A DNA stretch of 64,000 nucleotides from Dirofilaria immitis. Taxonomy: Eukaryota; Nematoda; Chromadorea; Rhabditida; Onchocercidae. The stretch spans positions 2,294,001-2,358,000 of the forward strand of contig JAKNDB010000107.1 of assembly GCA_024305405.1 (NCBI GenBank), written 5' to 3'. The notes below the pieces were generated by a model. The model made no database searches. It was not told the origin of the DNA and saw nothing but the letters and a program-made list of their open reading frames with translations. Each line of letters starts with the position of its first letter. The first letter of the stretch is position 1. A program made the position numbers and the translations under genes. Positions 25,225 to 36,891 of this stretch are shown piece by piece.

Positions 25225-25319
25225 AAATCAATAGTATCATAATTTTTAACTTGATATTATATCATCAGCAATAATGATTATGATGATATTGCAAATCATT
25301 GATATATTTGATATTTCAG
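25225..25319 (+). repeat. Intron-end duplication, copy 1
   Basis: Near-identical to 25711-25799, with a 6-base insertion here. Both copies end exactly at a GATATTTCAG acceptor. This copy precedes the presumed 5' UTR exon of the gene starting at 25428. Confidence 0.85.
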
Positions 25320-25427
25320 GTTTAAATCACCTTTATCAAAAGAATAATATGATTGTAAATTAATACGAATGTGGAACATAAGTAAGAAGGAAGGTGGATA
25401 TTATACAATATTGTTGTTCCATAAAAT

Positions 25428-26918
25428 ATGACGATAAATGTCGGCTTTTTAATTTTCTTTTTATATACGATAAAAATAACAATTCTGGAACTGTTATCTC
25501 ATACAGTTGTACAGTTTGATCCATTTCAAACTGTAGATGTTTTATCTTTGCAACATTTAAACGTATCAAATGTTGCATTTACTGATACTGATTCGTTATT
25601 CACTGATGACGTGAAAATACTTGAAAAGCGACATACTCGAAGACAACTTTTCAAAGGAATAACTTATTGGATCAACGTATGCGAGGAAATGTTGTTCCAC
25701 AGGTATACTTAATCAATAGTATCATAATTTTTAACTTGATATTATCAGCAATTATGATTATGATGATATTGCAAATCATTGATATATTTGATATTTCAGT
25801 GTCCATGTGTAATTAAACCTGGTACAGATAAATGCATCGCTTATGATTCTCGATATCAAGCTGCCTCTATTGAAGAAGCATTAATCGCTTTTCATGATGT
25901 TACAATGGATGACGATAGTTTGAAATATCCTGATGGTGGTATTATCGTTAGTTTTGCATATGCAAATTATTGTATTTTATATTATTTATTTTTAGGCTAA
26001 AAAAGTTATGAAAAATGAAAGGTAAATTTGAATGATTTTTTTATCATTTGAGTTCAGAATAGAATATAAAGTTGATAAAAGTTTTAATGATAATATCAAC
26101 ATTCAGCATAACAAAGAAACCGCTTCTTCATTATATCGTACTAATAATCCAAGTTGTTTTTGAAAGATATGAATGTCCTTATGATGAAGAATTTAGTGAA
26201 CATTTATCGAAGACTAACCATAATTAATTGGAGAGGAATCAACTGACAGAATTTCATCATCTTCTCATCTTCCTATAATTAAACGAAGAAGGCAATAATG
26301 AGGAATTCAACTTCTTGACTTTCTCGAATTTGAAATTGACAGAATAAAAAACTCAACAAAGATCTCTATATTGATCAATGAAGAAATTACTGCCTAGAAA
26401 TATCATCTCACGATAAAGAATCTGCAAATAGATGGATCAAAATCGCAGAAGCAAAATGTTGTATGGTGCAACTATAAACTTTCTAAATCTTAACGAAGCT
26501 ATTATATCAGGGAAATATGTGCTAAGCAAATCATTCAAATATATCAACGATTGCAACATCTGTCTCTGTATCAGTTATAGAAGGGAATCTGTATCAGTTA
26601 TAGAAGGGAACAATCTTTGATGACAACACTTCAATATAAAGACGAAATTAACAAGTGAACTTAAGCATTTCGCCAATGGAAAATATTACCGTAATTATTA
26701 AATGCAGAAAATACTTCTCATTAATTCATGAAATTTTGATGTACAAATTTCTATAATAAATATATTTCTCGTCGAGAATAATATGTTTAATTTAGTTAAT
26801 AATAATTTAGATTTCAAAGCCTAAAATTCAATTACTTTTTATGCTATCTAATACATTCATTTTGTAGCCATAGTATGTAAATAATTGATTGACTGATTGA
26901 TTGATTGATTGATGATTA

Positions 26919-26968
<50 letters not shown>

Positions 26969-28385
26969 AATATTTCATTTTAATGCTTTAAAATATTATA
27001 TATAGGAATAATAATAGTAATAATACTATAATGATTTTAATAAGTAAGCAATGAATTAATCTGTCATAATATTCAATCATTTACCTAATTAATTAAACTT
27101 AATTTACTTTTTCAAATATTCTCGATTATATTAAAATGGAATAATATTTCAAGAATGCTGAATTATTCGCATGTCAAACATTGGAATGTCAAACATGTGC
27201 AGCAGTATTACTTAGACGTATAATTCAAATCGGAATGGTACCATCGGATATACAAGTTTCTATTCCACTTCCCAGTTCCTTTGATCCAAGCAATTGTCGA
27301 AGAATTCGATTTATTAAAGAATTCTTTGTTAGTCAATCATTCTATTAATTTCAAGATTGAAAAAAAAATACCGAATTTACTTATTTTGATTGATTGACCT
27401 TTGACATCTTAATTATAATTAGGAAAATAATGATGATAATAATAAGAAGTATTATATGGATATAAATAAAAATATTTTCATTATAGCTAGCAAGAACACC
27501 TCGAGCTTCATCTTATATGAAGGCATTGATTGCACGTGGTTTGCAATATGCGGCTACATCAAATCAAGGACAAGCTGTAAGATTTTTTATCTTAATCAAA
27601 ATCTAATAGACAAGAAATATTGGCTTGATAATATTCATAATTTAGCTAGGCTTATTTTTTAAATTATATCAATTAATGCCTTAAGTGAGTGATTTCTTCG
27701 AATATTTGTAAAATTATTTTTTATGAAAAAATTAATTGATATTCATATAGAAATTATAATTAGAAGAAATTATTTTCATTAAAAATTTAATTTCATTCTC
27801 ATATATATTTGATAGAATTCATTTAATAGAATTTTTTCATTTTCTTTTGTAGATTCAACCTACTCCAGTGCATCATGCTCCGGTACAATCTCCCCTGATA
27901 CAATCTGCCCCGGTACAATCTGCCCCGGTACACCATGCTCCGGTACAATCAGCACCGGTACACCATGTTCCGGTGCAGCCTGTCCCGGTGCACCATGCTC
28001 CGGTGCAACCTGCTCCGGCGCACCATGCTCCACTGCATCCTGCTCCAGTACATCCTGTTTATGCTCCAGTGCAACCAGCTCCAGCGCATTATACTCCTGT
28101 TCATCCTGCTCCGGTGCACTATGCTCCAATTCAACCTACACCGGTGAATCCATTTTTGGCACCAGTGCATCCAGTTCCGGTATATCCTCCACCACAAAAT
28201 CATTTTTGGCAACGACCACAACAACCACAGTTTCAACAAGTTATACAATCACATTCTCCGCCAATTATTCAATTACCGTCTACACAAATTGTATTACAAT
28301 CTGCAACTCCTCAACCTATCCAAAATGAAAAATTTGATTATTCAGTTTTTCTACCAAAGGTATAAATAGAAATAATTCCTATCTT

Positions 28386-28418
<33 letters not shown>

Positions 28419-30347
28419 GCGAATTAAAAATAAATGAAATAATATAATATAATAATGGAAAGGTAACATTTAATATTTCAGCTTTCCACTTTAAAATCGT
28501 TATTACGTATGTTTAATATTGGTGCGACACAAACATCATCACATACATCATCATCATCACATACATCATCATCATCACATACATTAGATACAACACATGA
28601 AACGCTTACTAATAAGCATATAGCAACTTATATTAAAGAGAAAATTTGGCATTATAGCACAACAAAAAATGAAACAATCGAAAGGAGAGCTAAAAGGAAA
28701 GCTGATCAACCTGTCTTAGGTTTGTTCTTCTTTTAATTTTCTCATTCATTTTATTTTAATAGTTTATCTCATCTTTTAATAAAACTTTTACTTCATTTTT
28801 ACTACAAGCATCTTATTAAGCTTGAGATTGATATTTGATTTTATTCTATTAGGCTCGAGATTGATAATTGATTTCATTCTCTTAGGCTCAAAATTGATAT
28901 TTTATTGCATTCTACTAGCTCGAGATTGATATTTGATTTCATTCTATTAGCTCGAGATTGATATTTGATTTCATTCTATTAGGTTGAGATTGATATTTTA
29001 TTGCATTCTACTAGCTCGAGATTGATATTTGATTTCATTCTATTAGCTCGAGATTGATATTTGATTTCCTTCTATTAGGCTCGAGATTGATAATTGATTT
29101 CATTCTCTTAGGCTCAAAATTGATATTTTATTACATTCTATTAGCTCGAGATTGATATTTGATTTCATTCTATTAGGCTTGAGATTGATATTTTATTGCA
29201 TTCTACTAGCTCGAGATTGATATTTGATTTCCTTCTATTAGGCTCGAGATTGATAATTGATTTCATTCTCTTAGGCTCAAAATTGATATTTGATTGCACT
29301 TGCACAACCATTTCAAGACACATCAAGTCGTTTGCACTGTTAATATTTCTATTATTACTTGCAACATTCAAAGGCTATTTGGAATAATTTGTAGAGAAGA
29401 TATATTGATTTATTATTGATCTATAAATTAAATCATATATCAGTGTTATAATACAATTACTAATCATTTCGATCGTTGATATATTTCATATCAGGAACAC
29501 GATATACGATATCTTGCATACGACATGGTGAAGTAGATGATGATAATATGTTAACACTTTGTGGTACATGTTGGACATGGCGTAAATTGCCATCTGATTA
29601 TTTTCCACCTTTAATTAACGAACTTGTTTGTTCCAAAGAAAATGAAGGTCATTGTCTATCCGGTAATCTTTTACATATACTTTCTTATGCATCTTTTTAA
29701 GTTTTTTTTTTCTGATTATTATATGGAAGATAAGTGAATTGATCATAGATTATTTCATTAACAAAAAAAAAAAAGAATAAATTGTAATGATATGAAAGGT
29801 CATAGATATATACCTTTGCAACTTATATATATTTTTTTTTTTGATGAAAACTTGATTTTATTTTTCTCTCTTAGAAAAAGGAGATGATAGAAGATGAAAA
29901 GTGAAACACAACGATGAAGAAGAAATTGATTTCTTTAATTTTCAATTTTTCTTTCTTTTCTTTTTTTTTTTTTAATTGCGACTATATTTGAAGTTTGTTG
30001 TTAAAAAAGGAAAAATAATTTTAAAATATAATTGAAAATTATTTTTCTTTCTTTTTAACAAATTTAAATAATTTAACCAAAAAAAAAAAAAAAAAGGAAA
30101 GAAACTTTCGAATGTAAAACCAAAATTATTTCGATTAAAATTTTTCTTTTTTTTGTTTTTTTTAAATTATTTGTAAGCAATTTCAGGTTGGGGAGATTGT
30201 CAACAAAAGTATCGAAATTTCGATGTACTACGAAATGTGAATGGAAATTGGCAACCAACAACGATCTCAACAGCAACATGCTGCGACTGTCGCATTCGAG
30301 CAGGCACTGAAATACATCCACTTATAGTTGGTAGAAGAAATAATTAA
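25428..30347 (+). CDS. Secreted protein with Cys-rich region, His/Pro repeats and putative cystine knot
   Basis: Eight exons that join in phase: 25428-25676, 25800-25946, 27154-27327, 27487-27576, 27853-28359, 28482-28719, 29495-29662, 30187-30347, giving 577 residues. Residues 1-22 are a hydrophobic signal peptide. The middle holds a Cys-rich segment (CPCVIKPGTDKC; CQTLECQTC). Exon 5 is a low-complexity PVHHAPVQ-type repeat region, and exon 6 has an HTSSSS repeat followed by a basic patch (RRAKRKADQ). The last two exons read CGTCWTWRKLPSDYFPPLI, then C...C, FDVLR, NGNW and a final CCDC. That order (W..W, hydrophobic-Pro, C, C, VLR, C-x-C) resembles IL-17 or spaetzle-type cystine knots, with RAKRK as a possible processing site. 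Homology is an inference from the pattern only. Exons 2 and 3 are separated by 1.2 kb that includes an alternative short 3' end (25996-26021 plus 26107-26227), so two genes or two isoforms remain possible. Confidence 0.65.
25711..25799 (+). repeat. Intron-end duplication, copy 2
   Basis: Second copy of the element at 25225-25319. Here it supplies the acceptor of exon 2 of the secreted-protein gene. Confidence 0.85.
25996..26227 (+). other. Possible alternative 3' exons of the secreted-protein gene
   Basis: 25996-26021 (after TTTTTAG, 26 bases) and 26107-26227 (after CATTCAG) join in phase to exon 2 and end at TAA 26225-26227. This would give a 180-residue short product with the tail RYECPYDEEFSEHLSKTNHN. 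The downstream 26230-26640 has coding-like composition but stops in all frames. It could be an isoform, a 3' UTR or decayed exons. Confidence 0.3.
26565..26610. repeat. 23-bp tandem duplication
   Basis: Two perfect adjacent copies of a TCTGTATCAGTTATAG... unit, inside the large intron. Confidence 0.9.
26885..26967. repeat. (GATT)n microsatellite
   Basis: About 20 GATT/TGAT units with two interruptions, in the large intron. Confidence 0.95.
27868..28160 (+). repeat. Coding repeat, CCGGT(A/G)CA..-type
   Basis: Degenerate 12/24-base units encode PVHHAPVQ/PVQSAP/PAPVH within exon 5. They are clearly more GC-rich than the surroundings. The reverse strand also happens to be open. Confidence 0.85.
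28393..28418. repeat. (AT)n microsatellite
   Basis: Thirteen AT units in the intron after exon 5. Confidence 0.9.
28820..29300. repeat. 32/33-bp intronic minisatellite
   Basis: About fifteen units of a CTCGAGATTGATATTTGATT-containing motif in the intron between exons 6 and 7. Variants (CTCAAAATTG, TTTATTGCATT) recur in a higher-order order, which indicates block duplication. Confidence 0.9.
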
Positions 30348-32483
30348 TCCAACTTTATCATCTTCCATACTGAAATATACATATTTGTATTTGAAATATA
30401 CTAATACTGAAATATATTAGGCTATTCTGAATTACAGGATACGATATTTGTTTTAAATATGAAAAACTTTGCGATAATATTATGAATATTCCCTTTTTTT
30501 TTGTTGAGAACTTTGTTTAATCAATTATCATCTACTGATAACTTGGCTAATTAATAAGTAATATTATGGGAATAAATGATATTAATATCATAGCATAGTA
30601 GAAACAGAAATGGCAAAAAAAAATTTAACATTGAAAGAAATTTCATATAATTTTAATTTCATAAAAGCCTAATCTAATTTAATCACAGTGATAATTTAGG
30701 ACTCATTAATTAGAATATTTTTTTATTTGTGTATTTAATTTCTACTTAAACAATTCTAGCCTAACTTTATTTAGCCTAGCTTGATTTATAATAATTAAAT
30801 CTTGGAAATCTATCTAATTTGTATATCATGTATAAATAAATGAAAAATCATTGAAATTATTTTAGTGATCTTTGAAAGAGCACTATAAATCATACTTATA
30901 TAATTATTATAGTATTATTTATCACCATTTATCACTATATGATAATTGGAATAATATCTGAGAAAAAAATCTTTAATAAATAAATTTAATATTTGGTAAA
31001 TGAAATTAATTCAAAATAATTTAACTAATTTATCACACATACATATATTCCAATATTACTGCCATTTATATTTATCTCATTTTTTCCTTCTGCGAAATAA
31101 AATTATTCAAAATTATCTTTTTTTGTTTATTTATAAATTTCTTCTAAAATTAACAAAACGTTTATTTTAGAAAATTTTATTAAATAAATTTCTTTTATTT
31201 TTGGCAAATAAAATTTATTAAATAAAATGTAAATGCAAAATTTTTGTATAAATAAAACGAAAGAAAAAGGAAAAATTGTAAATTCTATTTAATCCAATAA
31301 TTGTTTATTATGAAAATTTCAAATAAGAAATATAAAACTTTTTTTCGAACTTTTTTTCTTAAAAAAATCTTTCCTGGAATTAATAATTAAATTTTAGTGT
31401 TGATCTAATAAATGAAATGATTTTGGAAAAAGAATGATGCCATATTTTTAGACATTTTTCGATTGATTTCATTTACAGCAAAATAAATTGTTTCGAAAAT
31501 GATTAGTCTTATCATTTCAAGCTGTTAATTTCATAAATCATATCAGTTTAGATGATTTATCAAATTTCTCTTATTTACGTTGAAAATTACGGAAAAACTT
31601 GAGAACGTGATACTAATCTTACGTGTTCGTACAGGTTAATAATTCATAAATCAATATAGATATTATTATTAACAATGGGAAATCTCCATAGATCCATTTA
31701 TTTCTTCAGTTATCAACATCATACATACAGATATATCAGATTACGTCATCAAATCTTATCCATACACAAATAACGTACGACACGTTAACACGTATAGATA
31801 CGTTTATCCATTAGCAGTAGCAGTAGGCCGAGAAGTATTCCACGGTTGATTTTTTTGATATGATAGAAGTAGAGAGCGATTAATCAACATGGATTGATTT
31901 TGAAAGCTGTCGGATGAAATGAGATGATGTTTTAATGGTTAAGTGAATAGATTGATTTTTTATATCCGTTTTACTCCAAGATTCAAACAATCAATTAGTT
32001 CGAGATAGTCTCGAAGAAAATTTCGAATAATATGTTATGGAAAGGGGTTATCGTACGTAATCAAGTTTGAAGCTAACAATAACCGGAAGTTAATAGTCGT
32101 ATTGATTAGAATGGGATAATATAATGATGATGATAACATTGCGGTTAAGGAATCAGAAAATTTACGTACTTGAAGTAGAAGAAAAATCAGATAATTCGGG
32201 AATTGGTACCACGAATCATCATTTGCTAATACTTGCGGTAAAGTTACGTATTGCAATCATTCTTCATGATGATTAAAAGTTAAAAGGATTACCTTTAAAT
32301 GAATTATATAACATTTATAGCAGTGGTGTGGCCAGTGATTGCAATCTTTGGTTGCAGCTCGTGCCATATATCTCTTCACCATCCATTTTCATCCATTTAT
32401 CATTTATTTATCATCTATCCACTTATTCTATCTATTCATTTATCTTTTGTTTACGAATTTTGCGTTCTGTATGACTGAATATT
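30348..32483. other. Intergenic stretch
   Basis: AT-rich to about 31.6 kb, then somewhat GC-richer (31.6-32.4 kb), which is the likely promoter region of taxilin. A minus-strand open frame at 32035-32256 has no recognisable product. Confidence 0.45.
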
Positions 32484-32486
32484 CAG
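32484..32486 (+). promoter_or_regulatory. Probable trans-splice acceptor of taxilin
   Basis: GAATATTCAG, 15 bases before the ATG at 32502. Confidence 0.45.
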
Positions 32487-32501
32487 AAAAGTAATCCAAA
32501 A

Positions 32502-34786
32502 ATGGCTTCGGCTCGGAAGACAGGTTGTTGTATTTTTTTTTTTTTTTGTATTTTACCTCAAATATATTTTTCTTTTTCCATTTCCATAATACAACAAAAT
32601 AAAAATAATTTAAGTAGATAAACGTGAAAAATAACTGATAAATTACAGATGTGAGAAGTGAATTAGAAAGTATTGGACGATGTTTGGAGGGTGAAGAACT
32701 GGTGAAAGCATTAATGGAACGAGTTTTAGCAACCGAAGAAGAAAAAGCTACTTTGGCAAGCAAGGTTGAAGAGCTGTCGAAGATGCAGAAAATGACTACT
32801 AGTCTAAGGAAACAAAATGAATTGGTGACTTTCTAGAATTGCCAAATTAATTTAATTTCAGTTTCGTTACTATTAAATCATAGTAGTTTATATATGGATG
32901 CATTTCGAAGTTTTTTGTGCTCAGTATTTCTTAATAATGCTTCATTTCTAGTTCACAAATGCTTTCAGAAATTATTTATCACCATTTCAGCCCGTTCTTA
33001 TTGATGCAAATTTTAATTTTTGAAGTTTCTTCGCAGTTCATTTTTGGGCAAGTCTTGAATAGTCTTAGAGAATGAAGCTATCTCTGCCGGAAAATGTAAG
33101 ACTATAGCTTATAGGAATCAAAATAGCTACAAGTTGTTATGAAAATATACATTTTTATCTCATTTAGTTAACCAAAAAAGTGGAAACAGTTGAGGGAGTG
33201 TTGATTAAAACCGAACTAGCGAAATCGAAATTAGAAAATTTATGTCGAGAAATGCAAAAGGCACAACGAAAGGCTCACGAAGAACATGTAGAGAAATTAC
33301 GTGAATTAGAAAGAAATCGTAAAGATATGATTGAACAGTTCAAAGAATCAGTAGCTGGAATTCAGGTAAATAACATTTAAATCACAAATACTTTTCCAAT
33401 TCTTGGCCGGAAGTCAGGAGATGAAAAGATTAAGAAATCCAAATTTCCTACAGTGGCTTATGAAATATAATGAAGTTAATAATTGTTATGAGCATTATTC
33501 TTTTTTTTTCTTGTTTGAAGAAAAAATTATTGTTTGTTACAGAAATCGATGGAATCAGGACGAGAAACTTCTGAAAAACTAACAAACGATAATGCAGTGC
33601 TATCAGAGAAATTGAAAGTTTTGGCACAAGAATATGAAAGCAGAGTGGCTGAGCTCTCGAAACAGTTTACAGAAGTATGTCAGAAATATTTCTACAGATT
33701 CATCATTATCAGGTGTTGATTGGTGTTCTCAATTAATGAACTAATTTTCTTTGATTATTTGAATAAGATTACTGCAAAAATCAAACTCGAAGTTTTAGTA
33801 ATCGTTCGATTACTCTTATGTATTGCTCTGTTTCATGCCATCATAAATGTAAATCATTGCAGAAGACGGAATACTGTGAGAAGCTGACAGCGGCTCGTGA
33901 CATGGAAGTGGAACTGTATAAAACAAAGCTTCAGGCTGCTGTATTAGATACACAAAAATGCACACAAGAAAAACTACAGTTACAAAGCGAGGTTCTTTGC
34001 AGTTATCTTATAGATAAATGGGATTTGTTTTTTCTAGAAAATATTCTCTGTAGAGGTAATCTTTGATTTAATTTCGTGGTTCTATATATTCATGTTTTTT
34101 TATCTTGTTTTAGATAGTTTGTGAGAGTCCTTTAGATTGACAATTTCTTATGTTAATTAAGTTCAGAAACGTGTTATTTTATTAGATTAATTAATCATCT
34201 TTTTATAAGCAGAGAAATCTTATCAAAATCTCCCTAATTTTCTCTATGTTTTAGTTGTTAGCTCGTGAACAGAAAGTGAAGGAAGTCCTCGAAGGAGAGA
34301 AGGCAATGCGTGAACAGATCGATAAATATACGAAAAAATATAATGAGCTACATTTAAGTCTGAATAATTCAAATGAAACCTTTGATAAATTTCGGCGTGA
34401 AATGGAGCGGATGAATTCAAACGTCATTAAGGTGGAGAAAGATGCGCGGAAATGGAAAGCGAAATATGACGAAACTGCTCAGTAAGCTCTGTTGTTAGTA
34501 TCTATAAATTAACTTAAAGAAATAATTTCCCAAAGATTCTATAATGTAAGTTTAAATTTAATCGAACAAAATTTTTATTTTTCTTATAGTAAGGGGTGCT
34601 AGCATTTTTATCGCTACTACCGAATCCATGATATCCTTTTATCAAGTGATTATTTTCAGAGCTTTGGCAGCCGCAACTTTGAAGGTTAAAGAATGTGAAG
34701 ATTTATGCGCATTAAAAGATCGACAACTGCAACAACTTCAGAATCTGTGTCGTACTTTAAAATCTCAAATTTCTAATAACCAGTGA
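32502..34786 (+). CDS. Taxilin family coiled-coil protein
   Basis: Seven exons: 32502-32523, 32649-32824, 33168-33365, 33543-33674, 33863-33991, 34255-34481, 34660-34786. The phases join to give 336 residues. Almost the whole protein is a charged heptad-type coiled coil. Family landmarks are KLENLCREMQKAQRKAHEEH, AQEYESRVAELSKQF, YNELHLSLNNSNETFDKFRR-EMERMN (the best taxilin signature), KWKAKYDE, and the terminal LQNLCRTLKSQ. Known taxilins bind syntaxins and the nascent polypeptide complex and act in vesicle traffic. This one lacks the long low-complexity N-terminus of some relatives, so it is shorter than vertebrate alpha-taxilin. Confidence 0.9.
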
Positions 34787-36891
34787 TGTGCTTATATAAA
34801 TATTCATCTTCATGCCTTTTTCTTTTTCTGTGAATTTTATCAAAATTGTGATCGAGGGCGGATCATGCCTTTCTTTATTTCATCCAGCAAGATTGAAAGA
34901 ATGAATTTAAGACTTCTATTGTAAAAATTCGTTGCATTTTTTACATATAATTTTTCAGAAATCAATGACTTCTACTAACATTCTTTCATTCCTCACAGTA
35001 ACAGTTATTGGTCTTTTGCATTTATTCGATAGTGTGCTATTTTTAAAACCATTGGGTGCTATTTATTTTCTTTCTTAATATTCATTTATTTATAAAGTGC
35101 TTTTCACTGAAACTCATTCAATTTGTTTGATTTCCATCGACGATCAACAAAGTTTTTTTATTCTTTGTTATTCTACCATTAGATCATTATGAAGGCAGCT
35201 AACCGGTATTTTGCCATTCTGGCTTTTAAAGAAGGTATGATACGCTCATTTGTTGCAATACTTTTATAAAATTGTCTATTAAACTTGCTTTGTGCCATAA
35301 ATCGCTTTCCATCTATATTTGGTCAACAGAGACTCAATGAATCTTAAATACTGAAAAGATTAGGACTAAGGATTTTTGAAAAATGCATATTTTGGGAGAG
35401 AAAGAAGAGCAAAAGAGAAATTTTCAACGGACGATGAAATCAACATCCTCCTTATTTCTCCATTTATAAGCTTTATTCATTCGATTAAGATTACTTTAAT
35501 GAATGCAAAACATGAATCCAGATTTTCATGATAATCCTTCCTTATCGATGAAAAACTGGAAGAAATCTGGAATTTTGTTCTCTATCTTTTGGTTACCTTT
35601 AAGAGTATTTACATAAATAAATAATAACTATATAGTTATTAGATTACTATTGTTTTTTCCTTTTTATTTCGTGCATTCAATATATTGCAATTATTTGAAG
35701 TATTCAACTTTATTCAACCTTAATGTTTTCATAATTTGAAACTTTCCGATAATTCATATTCATTCCATCTATCGTATAACTTTTCTAAATACCCGAACTT
35801 AATATAAATCTCTTAAATAATATAACACATTTCTAGGATTATATAAGATAATGGGGTAATTTATGGAAAAAATTTAAGTATCTAATTGTGATGCATTGTA
35901 TTGTAATGTTTTTAATGATAACAAATAATAGTGATTATATTGCGCTTTTAATGATAACAGATAATAGTGATTATTTATGGAAAATTGAAAAAGAGGATAA
36001 AGTTCATAATATGCATTGTTTATTAATGAAATGAAAAAATATCATTTATGGGAAGTAATCTTTCAACTTTCATTTATAGTAAAACTTTATGTTATATAAC
36101 TTTTGAAATTTGTAACTTTTAATATTATATTTATCATATATTTATCATATTTATCATATCAAATAATATAAATAATTATCATGTATTTGTCAAACGATAT
36201 ATATCAATTATAAATTATCGAATTTCATTTTCACTATTTCACGACACATATGATCCGTACTTTGAAATAATGGAACAGGTGACTATGATTGGTTGGTTAT
36301 CAGTGTAAATTACATATGTATGTGTAATGTATGTGTGTCTGTGTGTGTGTGTGTATGTATGTATGTTTATATGTATGTAATGATAAGATATTTGTTTTGT
36401 CGTTATCGATAAAAGTCATAATTTACAAGTTTGATGAATATATTCATAAAAGAAATCTTATAAATGAGCCATTAATTTCAATCTTTCCTTTATTACTTTC
36501 GTTTATTGTTGATGGCCTTTTTAAAATGTTTGATTAGAAAGTTCGACCATTATACTATCAATTTTTTTTTATTTATCATATCAATTTTATGCTATTAAAA
36601 TATATGCAAGTAAGATATAAACTTCATATTGTAATTTTGAATCATACAAATTGATAGGAATTGTCCTAATAGCGCATTCTGTCTTCTACATTTCCGCATT
36701 CTTTCCGCATTTATATTATTCTTTATTTTTTATATATTCTTATTATAAATAATTTATATTATAGTATCAAAGAATGTTATACAGATAGTCAGATATGATA
36801 AGAATATTGCCATAAATCTTATGTGAGAAGCAATATGGAAACAAAAGGAAACAGATAACTTTCAATATTAAACGAGCTGTTATGAATCAGG
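34787..36891. other. Intergenic stretch
   Basis: Taxilin 3' flank, then AT-rich DNA. A lone ATG-led open stretch at 35189-35235 ending at GTATGA has no supported continuation. A TG/TATG microsatellite lies at about 36313-36380. Confidence 0.45.
36313..36380. repeat. (TG)n / (TATG)n microsatellite
   Basis: Mixed TGTG and ATGT repeats upstream of the SLC26 gene. Confidence 0.85.

Noticed and set aside
24000..27000. Repeat clusters considered as CRISPR or transposon ends
   Set aside because: Repeats are contiguous without unique spacers, and no transposase-like frame or terminal inverted repeats were found.
27860..28248. Minus-strand open frames opposite exon 5 of the secreted-protein gene
   Set aside because: They are antisense shadows of a GC-richer coding repeat; the plus strand has clean splice sites and phase.
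35189..35240. ATG-led stretch (MKAANRYFAILAFKE) ending at GTATGA downstream of taxilin
   Set aside because: No following exon could be identified; likely chance in a 3' flank.
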